64,000 nucleotides of DNA, taken from NCBI RefSeq assembly GCF_003576645.1, contig NC_044920.1, positions 26,792,185-26,856,184 on the forward strand. Reading direction: 5' to 3'. This DNA comes from Ipomoea triloba. Taxonomy: Eukaryota; Streptophyta; Magnoliopsida; Solanales; Convolvulaceae. Under the pieces are notes generated by a model. The model saw only the letters and a list, made by a program, of their open reading frames with translations. It had not been told where the DNA came from and made no database searches. The position numbers and the translations under genes are program-made. Positions 32,711-46,900 of the stretch are shown here, one piece after another. Every line of letters starts with the position of its first letter. The first letter of the stretch is position 1.

Positions 32711-34097
32711 CTTTTCCCACCACACTCACACACGCACTCTCCCTCTATTAAAAAAAAATTACAATCCAGAAGTATATGTCTGTATATACTATATATACTT
32801 ATATACTGCTAAAATACAGGTTCACTATCACTTTACTATCTTCAGTAAATATTTTCCCCGAAACTTATATAACCCAATTGAAAAATAATATACGCGGAAA
32901 GGGGGGAAAATATATAAAGAGAGCTCACAAATACAAACACTGTAGATGATCAAAGGAAAGAGGATTTAGGGCATTTGATTGATCAGCCTCCGGAAAAGAA
33001 GAGAGTGAAATGGATTTGCAGAAAGGCAGGTTTGGAAGATCGGAGTGTACAGATTGGGGCTAGGGTTAGGGTTTCCATTCAGAATTGGGGGAAATACATA
33101 TCTAGGGATTTCGGTGAGAAATTACACGGATCGATCGGGGGTGTAGGATTTGAGAATGGAAAGCAAATTAGGGTTGAAATGCGTGAATTTTGATCGAGTG
33201 AGAATCTGAAGAATCGCCGGTGTTGACTCACTGGTTAACGGGGCGGAGTAAAACTTACCAGGTTGTGTGTGCAGCACGCAACGCGTGAGAGCGTGGCCTA
33301 AAACCCCCCGGGTACGGCTTGGCTTGCATTGGGGCCTACAATAAAGCAAGCACATAAATGGATGTAAAGAAAGGCTTAAATAAATCAAGAAACGTACATG
33401 TTTGGTTCAATAACAACTGTACAAAGTTTTGTTCTCATTGAGTCATTGTTTAATATTCAAACCTAACTCAAGCAATTTTTTTACTCCTTCAACACTTCAA
33501 GCAAAACATGCAAAACAATTTCTTTTATATATAATATTAAGAAAAAAAATTCTACAATGAGTAAGACTACCTGTAACTTTAAAAGTTAAGACACCCAAAG
33601 CATTTAAACTGAGAAGATTAGCCATTTATTTGAAAGACGATCAAACACAAAAATTGTTCAATATTAATTAGAAAATTAACAAATTCATTCTCCTCTTAAA
33701 ACATGAAAAACTTGTCTAAAACTTTAGTGATCAAATGACACCAACTTGACTAAGTTTTCAGCCCACAATAAGTGCAGCTACAGTGCCCAAGTCCAATTAG
33801 CATTTTGATTTGAGTTATCAAATTAATGTTATATTATGAATTTAAATTTTAAATTATTCACATTATTGGTTTATCTATTACTTTTTTAAAATCTTATATA
33901 AAGTTCATGTAAATTAATCAAATATATGAACTTGTAAATGAAAGAGTTATATCATAAAAGACAAACATAAACCAACATAATGGTGTGAGAAGACCATTAC
34001 TTGTGGATAGACATATTTACTAAAATATTTCGTTTGTTCAAATACAAGGACACTTCCAACTAAGAGAAAAATTGCATTAGCTACTTAGACTACTTAT
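32711..34097. other. PWWP promoter and leader; TIO 3' flank
   Basis: A tagggttagggttt telomere-like motif at 33061-33074 lies about 350 bp upstream of the PWWP start codon and may act as a telo-box. The stretch 33390-34090 is AT-rich without a gene; its right end is the 3' untranslated region of TIO. Confidence 0.4.
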
Positions 34098-34475
34098 CTA
34101 AGCTTCTGCAGCTTTTCTGACGATCACAGAGGCATAATTACCGATTGTTGATTCTGGTGACTGCTGAAGTTGCCTAATCACTGGGAACAACTCTGATGAA
34201 CGAAGGAAGTGTCTACAAGGCGGATGAGCACACATTTTTGCAAGTGAGAAAAGCGCAATCTTCAAAGGCGACTCGTGCAAGGAATCCCTTCTGCTTGGAT
34301 TTAGGGCTAGTACTGAGTAATCTGCTACCAACTTTAGTAAAGCCTGCAAATTAAAAATACCAATCAACACTACACCAATTTGCACCAGGTATAATTCAAT
34401 GAAGAACTAGTTGTATTCGATATGAAAATGCTTATTTTCATAGTATTTGGTGCTTTTTTTAGAACAAAAATAAAC

Positions 34476-34513
<38 letters not shown>

Positions 34514-36959
34514 TATTCACCTGCATGGCTCCTTTGGAGATGATGTCTTCGCAGAGCTTGTTGGAGTTGCGGACAAGATTGCTGAGTGCACCGGCAGCAT
34601 TAGCCTTGGTTTTGTCTTCCTCAGCCGAAAGAAGCAAATAAGAAAGCTGAGGTATTGCTCTTCTCAACTCATCGTACAACAAGTCACTATGATAGGCAGC
34701 ATTGCCAATCTAAATGGAAAGAAAAATACACTCTTTTTTGTTATCAATGAATTAAGAAAAGTTGAATTGTTAAAAACATCTAATAGAACAATGAGAACTC
34801 ACGGCAAAGCAAGCAAATTTCTGTGTTCTTTTGTCGGAATCAGCGCATCTATCTATGAGGAGACTAATGATTTGATGTTTTCCCTACAATATGTCAAACC
34901 ATTAATGTTTGGCAAAAAATCAAAGAATCTACAGCGTAAGGCAAAATTCTCATTTATGACGAAGAAAGGTACGCACTGATTGTTGTCTTACCAGTACATC
35001 ATAGAAATAGGAGCTATGCCGACACATATTCCCAATGGCACTGCATGCCTTTGCACGAACATTGGGATCTTCGTGGGTCAAAAATTCCTTCAGAAATTCC
35101 ACTATATCTGCTGCATCGATGTATTCGTAGAAAACCTGGATGCATATTTGGAAATGAAACTACTAAGAGAAGTTCTAGGTCTCTAAGAAACAACCAAGAA
35201 TTAAACTCATAACATGTAATTTATAGATTAGATTGTACCTTGTCCATGCGAGCTAAATCTGAAACAATCATAAGAACATCGACTATGACTTCTCTGGGGC
35301 ATGAACCATCGAGCAAACGCTTCATTCTCCTTGGATCCAAAAGACCTTTACCTAGAAGTTGAACAGCAAGGGCCCGGTGACCCACCATTTTGGCAAGAAA
35401 TGCAATAGGCTTTCCAATGTCTTTCAGCTCCATATGTTCCAAACACCCAAGGATAATGCCTGGAACTCCTACCTACAACAAACACAGGACAAAGCTATCA
35501 AGTGTCGGTGAGAAGCTGTACTCAAATTGGTGCAAATAGAAATGATGCTTATGGGCAATACTAAGACTGATGAATGTATGTACAAAATGAGCTCCCATTG
35601 GCTATTAAGAATAAATTGGGGAATAAGAGTAGGGCTGACCTCCAGTAGGATTTGGATATACTTTCCCATGTGTGTTTCTATGGCTTTCACCATGTCTTTG
35701 TCTTCAGGACAAACTCTTGCACCAGGTGATCCCATATTAAGGAGAAACCCACTGTTCACAGAAGCTGTAGCAGATGGCAAGCCTTGAGCGTTCTGAATAT
35801 TCTGAATAGCCACAAAAGGAAATGCCAAGAGATCAATTACTGCATTTATTGTGTCTCTAGCACCATCCTTCCCTCCACCAGGGCCACTCCAGTTTCTAAC
35901 AAGCTTAAGATGTGAGTCAGATATCAAATCAGATATGGCCTTGGCATGCTCCATCTTTAGCAATATCTGTCGAAAGGTTGCTACTCCACCAAAAAGGCAT
36001 AGACATATTGAAGAAATGCTCCAAACAACCCCAATTGGTGACAAGCCAATTTGATCTTTTGAGAAATCAGGCCCTTGAGAAGAGATTTCTGAAAGGTTAC
36101 TTGTTAACAAATCAATAAGAATTTGTGGAATGCCACTTCCACATGACTGCTGCACTGCTAAAGGTCCTCCAGATTTTAGTCGTGATTCCAACAATCCGAT
36201 GCATCCATCTCTTAAACCATGCCAATATGAGAACATCTGATTAAACATATCCGAGTTTATTCCATCTTTTTCAACAGGTGAAGCCTTTAGGTAGTCACAA
36301 AGCTTGGCTGTTCGAGGGATTAGAGACACAGCTAGGTCAGATATAGAAGTTCCTACAGAACTGCCAGTCTCAAGAGACAGAATGGATGCAAGAGCTAGCA
36401 TTGCCGATGCACAGTGAGGCTGACATGATAACTGTGCATCAGATGAGAAATGGTGGGCAAGAACAGAGATTCGTGACTGTTGTTTCTTGGAAGATGTTGT
36501 GAGCATAAATAATGCAGAATTTCTACCAGAGAGCTTCAAAGATTGTGCAATCATCGCAATGAGAAGGCATGAATGCAGAACCAAGATCCCTGGATTATTT
36601 AGCTTGAACTTTGGAACTTCACCAGATGCTTCCTTACAAAAAGATAATATCGAGAAGATCTCTGAAATGATAGTACCATCCCCTCCTCCACTAACAACAG
36701 TAGTAACAGGGAGAGAGCTTGGTAGACCACAGAGAACATTAGCAACAACTCCACTATGCAAGCAGCACCGCATTATAAGCTGAAAAAGTAGTATATCATA
36801 TTATTCTTTTGATTTGTCGTAAGAAGAAACTGTGCTAGGATATGACACTATGGAATAATGCAGATTACTTATGCATACTTTACCATCTTAAGAGATCAAC
36901 TTCCACTTTCAGAATAAGTCCCAACTTTTAAAAACACAGTTGCATTTGGAAAGACAGAC

Positions 36960-37002
<43 letters not shown>

Positions 37003-40000
37003 TCACTAAACTATTCACAGCCATTCATAATTTTCAAGAAGAATGATTACAATAAGGACTGAGATTGATATTAATCTGTAAAATCACTTTTCTAAAATGA
37101 GCATAAATGCAATAGAAAGAAGTGTGGAATTGTCAAAAATTAGAGAGAAATACTAAAATAGATACCTGTATTGTGGCACATAAGGAAACCTCAACACGTT
37201 GATGCAGGCAATAACAAAGAGAAACTTGTATTGGTTTGGACCTCAGAAATGCTTTTGTCACTGCATCAATGATTTTTGTTGAATCTTTTACAAGCAAAGA
37301 GCCTTGTTTGTCATCATCAATTTCCAGTCGATGCAGAGAAAGTGTCCTCAAAGAGTTTAGTGGAAATAAATGGCCTTTTTCTTTCAGTGAAAGTGTTTCA
37401 AATGCATCCACTAGTGCCCACAAAGCCCTGCAGGCTTCACAAGCAGCTCGCAATAAATTTGAAGAACCAAATATGAGACTTGAGCCCGAAGTTGCTAGGC
37501 ACGAGCACAAAAGGTCTGTTAAGACGGAAGATTGAGCATGGACTAGAACCTCTTTGACAGTTTCATTCACTACTGAAGGGTTACTAATCACATCAGGGGC
37601 CAATCTTGCAGAAGAAACTTTAAGAGCCTGAGCCACACGAGATAACATGACTGTAATACAACCAGTGGACTCAAACGTAGCTCTTCCAGAAGTATCATCC
37701 AGGCACTTAAGGACCTGAAGATTAGAATAATAGTTCAAACTTCAGAGCAAGTTAAAATAATTTCCATCGAATCTTCATATAAAAAGCCAACCTGTGAATA
37801 CAAGTCAACCAGTGTTGTAAAGTGCCTGAAATACGATCCTGAAATGATACCTCCAGAGATATCTAAAAACCTTTTAGTAACTGAAAAACTCTGCATTACA
37901 CAGAAAATAAACATCACTCAAACGAATTCAGGAAATACTAAATAGAGGTAGTTATACAAGTAAAATGCATCACTGTACACAATATCTGAAGCTACATATC
38001 ATATCCAATGTCTAAACCTAATATCCAATTTAATAGGAATAAAAAAAGTTCCAAATTTATAGTGTGTGAGGGCAGAAACCCCTATCCAGGCCTCTTTTCT
38101 ATTATATCATTCTATGTTCCTTTGTTTTATTTTACAGGAGTGTCTGCTTGAAGTACCTTAGTCACCAATTCAATACCATCCGGAGATCTTAGTTTAATGA
38201 TAGAAGAAGTGAAGGCAAAAAGTTCGCATATGATTTCATCAAGAATCCCACTTGAGTTGATAGCCCCAGCTGCAACCAAGTTCAAAAGAATTCGCAGTGA
38301 CTGGTTTGATGTCACAATGTCTTCGTCCCTGAGCAAAGCATTAATTGCTAAGTCACAAAGTAATAAAAGTATATCTAAAGCTAAGTTTACAATTACCAAA
38401 AGTAAGAAATGTTAATTACTGGCACATCAGTTGATTTATTTTTATTATGGAGTACATAAGAAATTAACCAATCATACCGAAATATTAGAGTATTCAAATA
38501 CGGAGTAATATGCAATGTGTCACTTAGAACATTTACCGGCACAAATCTGCAGATCTGTTGCACCAACTTTTTAGTGGAAGTAAAATAGCTGACAATGCTT
38601 CATTATCTTGACCAATCATTTTTGCACCCTTAACTGTCCGGGAGTTGTTTTCCAAACGGTCCAAGATCTGGCAACCTAAAACAATGATACAAGATAGAAA
38701 ACTCTAGCATAGCATTACCAAAATGTGTGAAGTGAAACCTGTAAGTAGTTTCTAATACTCCCTTTATCCTTATCCCAATCCCAATTAACCTTTCTTTATA
38801 TTTTCATCTTCCCAAAATATTGTGTAGTTTCCTAATTTGAACAAAACTAGCACACCAAGTTTCCAACTCTATAAGTGAGAGCTTTCAATCATGTCAATTC
38901 TTGGTGGAAAATAGTTGTTAACACTATCAACACATGACAAGACATCAGTAAAGAAAGAGGGGAAATAACTTGCAAGTGCCAAGAATATAGAGAAAGAAGA
39001 TGTTTTTTAAATGTAAGTAGTCAATTCATATACCATATTAACAGTCCCCAGGAGTTTAGTACTCCCTATGCTATGTCTTTGTAGACTATATTTCCAAACC
39101 AAATACTATGCCTTTATGCCAACTTAGTATGTCATATAAGCTTAGGAAAGCACGGGAGTCCTGTGTTTGGTACACAAAATAATTAAATAATTACCAAAAG
39201 TAGTTGGAGTAAAAATGGAAAACATATATGGACTTTATCTTTATGTTAACATGCAGCAAAAGCTAAATCCTACGAGCATTTCAGGACAGAGGAAGAACAA
39301 AGCAATTCACCTGACTGTACAGCGTCATAAGGATTTGAACCTGGGGGCTCAATCTTTGGTGAAGAATTGGCAATTGCCACATCTGGAGTGTTCGGACAGA
39401 CATCACCATGAAGGCTCCCAACATTTCCATTTCCACTTGCTGCATAAACATGGTTTTTGCCTACAAGTAGATCAATTGAGATGAATAGATTCAGAAAACC
39501 TCAGTCACTATACCTATTCAATAGAGATCTTACTTTCAGGAGTTGCAAGATTCATTCCAGCTGATTGGATGTTTCCATCACCCCTACAAGTTGCACCATT
39601 ACCCCTAGCAGCAGTAGCTTCAGGAGCATGAATCTCCTGGAAATTGGCAAGTTAGCATCACACTAAATAAATTAGGAAACTGGATAATACAAAACTTATT
39701 ATTAAAAAAATAAAAAAATAAAATCTTGTATGAACCAAGAAGGTAATTACCCCAGCATCTGCATCTTCATAAATTTCTTTAACAAATGGATGCTCAAGAA
39801 GAGCAGGCCAAGTAAGTCTATTCTGAGGTACCTGTGTCGTGGTTTCAACAATTAAATTACTTAATTGTTACTAGAAGAGAAGCCTTGTTATAGTTATGCC
39901 AGCTTTCTTTAGAAGATACCTTGTTAAGCAGCCCCTTAAGGAAAGTTCTAAAATTTGAGGACATGTTATCTGGATATTTAACTGGATCCTGAAAAGTAAC

Positions 40001-42208
40001 AACCAAAATCAAATTACTAATATGCTTCTTTATATGTAAATTTGATGAGTCAGAAAAGGTTAGCTACCTTGATTATGTGTCGGACAAGGGCATACACTGA
40101 ATTTGTATAAAATGGAGGCTGGCCTACAAAAAGCTCATACCTGCCAAAAATTGTGTAATGCAATCAAAAGGTGAAACAAATTGGCAAGAGAGAAATGCCA
40201 GTAGAGCATGAAAAGAAAGACATTCCTATAAATCTATGATTAAATGTGTTTATATGGACTTGAGCAATAATGGTAAAAATTATATTCCTTTTAACACTGT
40301 CATTTTATATGTGAGTCTATCCCTAATGCATGAAAATGGTCAAGGTCAGTTGTATGGACACGTATGCTTATCCCAGATAAGAAGTTGTAGTTGAATCTCC
40401 TATTTACAAATAGCATACACCTTTGAGAATGGAGGAAAAGCAAGCACTACCAAAAATGAAAGGATAATAGCTAACATGTTTGATTTTGCAGTAACCACAT
40501 GAGAATAATATAATAATTCAAGGAACACTAAGCAAAATTTTAAAAAAGAAATAATGCCAATAATACATCAAAGCAATTTTGTTCTCAAAAAGCAAGCTGA
40601 TTGGCTTATGCTGTGTAAGAATAGTTGGTGTAATGATAACCATCCAATTTTATTAGGGAAACATTGCATACAATATAACGCCAAGAGACCACAAATCAGC
40701 AGTGTGGTTGTAAGGTTGTTCTCGTACCAACTCTGGAGCCATGTACAAAGGAGTGCCTACAACAAGTTCAGCAATAAAGAATCATGGAACAACTGGAGAA
40801 TAACAAATAACGCCCAGTAACAGACTAACAGCCAGAGAAAAACAATGCAATCATGTATTCATGACCCAAACTTCACCTTTTATGGATCGTAAGACAACTG
40901 TGTTCGTGGACATAGCTCGTGCAAAACCAAAATCACAAAGCTGTTCGAATTAAGGACAAAGAGAAGGAAAAAATTAAATATATTAAAAAATGGACTTATT
41001 TACTAAATATACCAAATAGAATAAGTATTAACTCATCAAGAAATAATGAAAATCAACTCACCTTAACAACAGATCCAGAACCAATAAGAATATTTTGAGG
41101 CTTCATATCACGATGAATAATGCGGTTCGAATGTAAATAATACAATGCTCTCACCTAAAAGTAATAAGAGAAAGCTATATAAAACAATAAAATAGTTGCA
41201 ACAACTACAGCATTAATAACCCAGAGATGCATGATTAGGTAGTTTAGCATCCTAAACCAAGGCTAAAACTTAAATCCCAATCTGAGCCAGATACCAGCTG
41301 TTTAGCAATTGCTTGAACTTGTTCTTCAGGGAGGCACTTGTCATCTTCAAGAATTTCAAAAAGTTCACCCTGGATATACAATAAAACACGTCAAATTATC
41401 ATATCTTGTCTAAGAACATTCTGGCTCCTATCCTGGAAGTCATTTTTTAGCATGAAACATAAGGATATGCATCTGAGCAAGTATAACTAGTGGAAATGAT
41501 ATGTATGAACTTTTTAGAGAGAGAGAGAGAGGACGCCAATTACTTGTGCAAATTCTGTGACAACACAGAACTCTTGTGGACTTTCAAAAGAATCAAGCAT
41601 CTCAATTATATTTTCATGCTTCAACTTTCTGAGAATCTGCAGCAATTGAATCACTTGTATGAGCTCAAGCATAAAGTAGAATACTTAAACAAGTAGCCAG
41701 AAGATTGAAACAATCATTTCCGACGTAGAAATGAGATTCAAAGTAGCAAACTTAATCAAACCAAAAGACTAAAATCCGACAAGTAACAACTTTCACAAGA
41801 ATCATCAGTACCAAGTTCCTGTATTCTGACATACATAATTCAGCTATCACAACATTACTGTATGCCTTCAAACCATGCTTACTTGTCAAAATGACCAAAA
41901 TAATACTCAAAATACATTGCAATATGGAATACCTCAATTTCCTGCCTCAGATTGTGAATATCCTTCTCACTTTTGCCGTGTTTCGGGATAAATTTCATTG
42001 CAACAGTCTAAAAAATAACACCCATTTTCAGAAGTGCGAATTGAGAAAACCCTACAACCAATTTACAACTAAAGTGTGGAGTAACAATAACAGTGTAGCA
42101 AAGAAAAAATACTTGGCCTGAATACTTTCGTCTCCCTTTGTAGACCTTCCCAAAAGATCCCTCCCCAACAAGCTCTATTACGTGGTAATTTTCAACCCCA
42201 ACACCCAT
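34098..42208 (-). CDS. TIO: FUSED-type Ser/Thr protein kinase TIO (TWO-IN-ONE)
   Basis: Twenty-two minus-strand exons give 1,349 residues; Arabidopsis TIO has about 1,320. Exons: 42113-42208, 41933-42007, 41544-41636, 41295-41369, 41062-41154, 40877-40940, 40672-40756, 40068-40140, 39920-39988, 39751-39831, 39534-39636, 39311-39460, 38537-38675, 38157-38328, 37792-37890, 37166-37714, 35640-36779, 35239-35472, 34992-35135, 34803-34883, 34521-34709, 34098-34343. The kinase domain has [30 protein letters not shown] and GTPLYMAPE, all catalytic residues intact. The long C-terminal part has ARM/HEAT-like helices ([40 protein letters not shown]). Family role: phragmoplast expansion and cytokinesis, binding kinesin-12 proteins. 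The start at 42208 follows a leader-intron acceptor (GGCGCAG|AACATG). Confidence 0.94.
34484..34513. repeat. (TA)n microsatellite in a TIO intron
   Basis: A run of TA repeats preceded by a catacatacata tract, next to the donor of exon 21. Confidence 0.9.
36954..36999. repeat. (GACA)n(GA)n microsatellite in a TIO intron
   Basis: A GACA repeat changes into a long GA run on the plus strand, about 175 bp upstream (in transcript sense) of exon 17 start. Confidence 0.9.
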
Positions 42209-42212
42209 GTTC

Positions 42213-42602
42213 TGCGCCAAGGGAGAATAGATGCAATTTCACTTTTCAACCTAATTAAATATAAAGTTATAATAATTCCTTCATCAACAAAATAAAACAT
42301 GCTTTAATCATACATCAGCTTAAGATCTTCCTATCTCCAATGGATCCGAAACTAAATCAATAAAATAAATTTATAAAAGCACATATATCAAACACAGAGA
42401 AACAGTGGATTAACCTGCAAAAACAAAAACAAAAAGAATATATTTTCGCGATTAAACATTAAAAAACAAAAACAAAAACAAAAAACAAAACAAACAAACA
42501 AAAAATTGAATGAAATCATAGCAAATGTGAGTTGTCCTCTCAGAAGTGGTGCTATAGATGCTGATGATTAAGGAGGTTATGTGTAGCGATTGATAATTAC
42601 CT
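42213..42602 (-). other. TIO 5' untranslated leader intron
   Basis: A minus-strand donor CTTACTAAG|GTAATT near 42602 and the acceptor GGCGCAG just before AACATGGG bracket an AT-rich stretch. The leader exon upstream includes a (GA)n run at 42672-42690. Confidence 0.6.
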
Positions 42603-42779
42603 TAGTAAGGAACTCGCACAGAAGCAGGAGATTGAAGAAATGGCGTTTGAATGGCGAAGGCGGAAACAAGGGAGAGAGAGAGAGAGAGAGTAGACTCTGA
42701 TGGAGTGATGGAGATGAGGGATGGCTTTGGATTTGAATCACGCGTCCACGCCTCTTCCCGCCCGGGAGACATTTGAGTG

Positions 42780-43906
42780 AGTTTTCAATTAAAAAAAATG
42801 AAACGTATAATAAATGAACAATATATATTTAAATTTTTTAGAACTATATATTTTTTTAATTTAAACTTTAATATTATTGATTGAAAAAGGAATAACACAG
42901 TTACACAACTATAGATTTTAATTAACAATTACAAAATAATCGATCCAATATTGTAAATGTATACGACACATTTATGAAATGAATAATTTTTGCTCGTTTG
43001 GTTCGTTGAAAAATATTTGAAGAGAAATTGAATTGAAATACCATGGAAAATAAATTTCAAAAAAAAATAAATTAATTTCATTGTCCGGTTTGATTTAGAA
43101 AGGTAATAAATAATGACTATAAAAACCTATATGCCCCTAAAAAATGAATGAATAAATAGGTGCCTATGTAATTAAATAAATTTTTATAAGGATAAAATAA
43201 CCCAATCATTTTAATTTTTTCCCAAGTCTTGCGGACAAAAAAATCTCACCATTTTGTAAATAATTCATTTTCCTTAGTCTAATTACAAGACCGTTAAATC
43301 TAAAATATAACAAAGTCAAATTCAAATTAGTCTTACATTTTCGAAAATAGTAAGATGCACCAAAGGCTTGCCATTTTTTTTTTAATGTTCACATAAAAAT
43401 CTCATGTCTATATTTACTATTACACTCTATCACTTTATTACTTGTTTATTGAGTTTTGAGCTTCCTCTAATTAGGAGACTGTTAAATCTAAAACATAACA
43501 AAGTCAAATTCAAATTAATCTCATATTTCCCAACAATGCACATTAGACACCAACTTGACCTGTTTCTACAGTGGAATTTACATGCATACTTTTTTTTTCT
43601 TGCGAAAAAAAAAAAAGAAGAAAAAAAGACTCAACGGCCACGTTGGCTTTTATCCAAGTTTTGTTTTGAACACTACTGAGCACAAGATACTTGGCCTTTA
43701 TCCAAGTTATAATGAGCTTAGAAGGTTAATCGAAACATGTATTATTATGCATCTCTGTACAATTGGGCATCCCTAAAGCTTTACAGCATCAACCAGCCAG
43801 TAACAATGACATTCTGAATCAACAGCCCACTTCCACATATCTACATTTTTTTTGTTCACAAAAATATACATGTACTAACTGAATGTTGTGAAAATGCTTC
43901 TAAGAT
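42780..43906. other. Intergenic region between TIO and RSH1
   Basis: AT-rich. It holds a diverged direct repeat: gttaaatctaaaatataaca at about 43290 and gttaaatctaaaacataaca at about 43480, each followed by aagtcaaattcaaatta. The right end is RSH1 3' untranslated sequence. No gene seen. Confidence 0.5.
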
Positions 43907-46900
43907 CTAAGACCTAATTTCAACAACATCACCGTCTTTTAGCTTGGTACCGGGCAGCACGACTTGACCATTTACCGAGACTGATCTTCCTTCATGTCCT
44001 GCTCTTCTAGCAGCATCAGCAGCTGTGCTACCGGTCATTAGCCGCATTATCTCGCCATGAGGCCAACAAACAACGACGACTTCACCAAGAAGAACAGAAC
44101 TGGTGCTTTTGTAGGGAATACCCGCTTCAGAGCGTAGCTGCTTCTCCCACTGAAGCATTGTCCTCAACAAATGCACCTGTGTGTAAAGGATTAGCAAGCT
44201 GAATCAACCAACAGAATCATTCGACAACGGTTTTCTTAGGGAAGGGGGTTTTAACTTTATATTGTGTGGGAAATAATGAATCCTTAAGGTGGAATACTAG
44301 CATAAAGAATAAGATCTGTTCGTATGGGCTGCTTGGGTGCAACAATTGATTTGTGTTAGTGCAGCTATAGTCAATACAAATCCAATGGAAACCTTGAAAA
44401 TATTGAAACTAACTTTCATTAAAAAGTAATTCAGGATATTTAGTTTATGTAATGAGGTGGCAGTTACTGTACCTTGTTATTGATCCCTGTATTTGTTAGA
44501 GTTGAATTTGCATCGCCTATAGGGCTCACTTTCTCTTTGAAACTTGAGTTAGATACAGCAACAGTGACAGGTTTGCCTTCAAATACAGCAGACATGATAT
44601 TCCAGTAGAGATTCTCCTCTTCTTCTGTCAATTCAATGACTTGGATGAAAGTCGGAAGTAGCCGCTGAAATTGGTCTTGCTGCAGGTTGTTTGAATTTTT
44701 AACATTTTATCATTCAATGCAAAATCCAGCATGATAAAATGATTGTGGAAATTTTGATGCTTAACAGACCTTGTGGTACATGCCATCTCGACAAAGTGTA
44801 TACCTTTCCAGGCAAGTCCACCAATCTCCATGTCCTGGTTGGCACCACCATTCATCAGACACCTGTGGAGACCATTTCGGAAACCTTAGAAAAAATAAGA
44901 TAAAATGTACTCAACTTTAACAGTTGATTACTTCTAAAATAACACGTGGCTGCATTCATAAAATAAAATTCCAAGTTACTAGAAACTAATAGAAGAATAT
45001 ATTTTGGATTCTTCTGTTGCATCAACTAAACAACTTTAGACGTATCATAGCTATTTTTCAATGAGAAAACACTATAGAACTATTTAGTACTACTTGAATC
45101 AGAGCCTCCTTTTACCAAACCAGTGAACTACTACTATTACATTTTGACAGTGATTAATCTGTAAGACTGACTGTCTACCTTGGGGAACCATACAATTTTA
45201 TTGGATAAAAGTCTAAGGATTATTCCGCTATCCTAACTTCCTAACAGACCAGGTTAATGAGCCCTGTTAAAGAGCTCTTTGAAGTTCAAATGCAAAACAA
45301 GAGAGTTTGGGACATTATTAAAGAATTCCTCACTTTTTTTACTCAATGCTCTTTTAGCAAATTTAGAAATCACCAGCTACTAATAAAAGGTACCTTTTTA
45401 TATAGTCTTGCATAAGCTTCCCATCTTTTTATTTGATTAGAAGATCTTCTATCAGCTACTGCTTCAGAAGCTGCAAGTCCAACGTTTACAGCAACAAGCA
45501 ATTCTTTTCCATCTTTATCTACACTGGATACACAAAATTTGTGCAAATCTTAGGAAAAGTATGGTATGAGTTTGATATAGGAAGATAAGTAATAACTTCA
45601 TTTTTAACTACCTTACAATTACTGCAGCAAACAAATTATCTGACTCTACTCTAAGGACAGGATGCCCTGCTTTTAAAGAACTATACTTATGAAACACTTC
45701 ATCTTCAACTGAACCTTGATCTTGTATTTCTGTTGACAAGTACGAGGATGTAGTTGTCTCAGAATCAACGACACTTTCCTTCACAGGCATCTTGTTTTCA
45801 GCTTCTTTGTAAAGCCAATGTGCAGCAAGTCCATGTTCAGCACACTCATGCATCCTCTAAAATACCATATTATTCAGCTAGATCAATAATTTCTTGGGGA
45901 AATAAAGAGCCACACCGATAAACCAGAGAGAGAGATGCTAATAAAGTTTTGAGGAAACATAATACCTGTGTTCTTATTTGAACTTCCAAAGGAGAGTTGT
46001 CAGGACCTTGTACTGCAGTGTGCAGGGACTGAGATAATGATTCGGAGGTTGAGAGAGTTATCAGAAAAGGAGGTAAGAAAAGCAATGCCATGTGTAAGTA
46101 TGTATTTATTATGCAAATGGAATATCAAAGCACAAAGTCTCACCTGGTAGCCACTTGGTTTAGGATTAACAATGTAGTCATCAAACTCACCATCTATAGG
46201 GGACCATAGCCTGCACCAAGTGAAAGCAATGCAACCCACTTCTTAATCAAGTCGTGCAGACAGTCAGACAAACATACATGCATGCATACCACTAAGTTGT
46301 CTCTGATTTTTACAATATGTTGTTAATCGGGAAGAAGAAACAACTTCCATATAACAAAATAAACTACTCCATGTGTTGCCACTGCTCACATAATGAGCTC
46401 AACTCATTAACTGATTCTGAAATAATTTACCTGTGTAAAATGTTGAGAAGATTATAGCAGCACTGAACTGCTTGGCCATGTAACTTTCCATCTTTATCTC
46501 CAACAATAACCCTCAAAGCACGCGCATCATACACTTTATCTATAGCAACATCTTTTCTTTTCATCTGTCAGGTCAAATTTGAAATGCACGATTTCTTAAA
46601 ATTTATAAATCAGAGGAGAACATTATGTGGAAGTATATAACTTAGAAACAGAAAACTTAAGGAACCAATGCAAATATGGATCAATCCCTCAAAACTTTGG
46701 CAATTACATTTAGAAATTAGAATGCTAGCACCATCACCCAGTCTTATGACATTCTGAAATTAACATTGAGAAATTTGGCATTGATATCATTAATATGCTC
46801 TTAATTTATTGTACCTTACAATATATACTATATAAGCTTTTCAGGCGGCTGGACACAGTCACTTCCATTCCTGGAACATAGCTGCAATATAGTACAGGAA

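Noticed and set aside
34484..34513. TA run read as an unusual regulatory element
   Set aside because: A plain dinucleotide microsatellite inside an intron.
42209..42220. Upstream in-frame extension of TIO
   Set aside because: It begins with TTG rather than ATG, and the segment is crossed by the splice acceptor of the leader intron.
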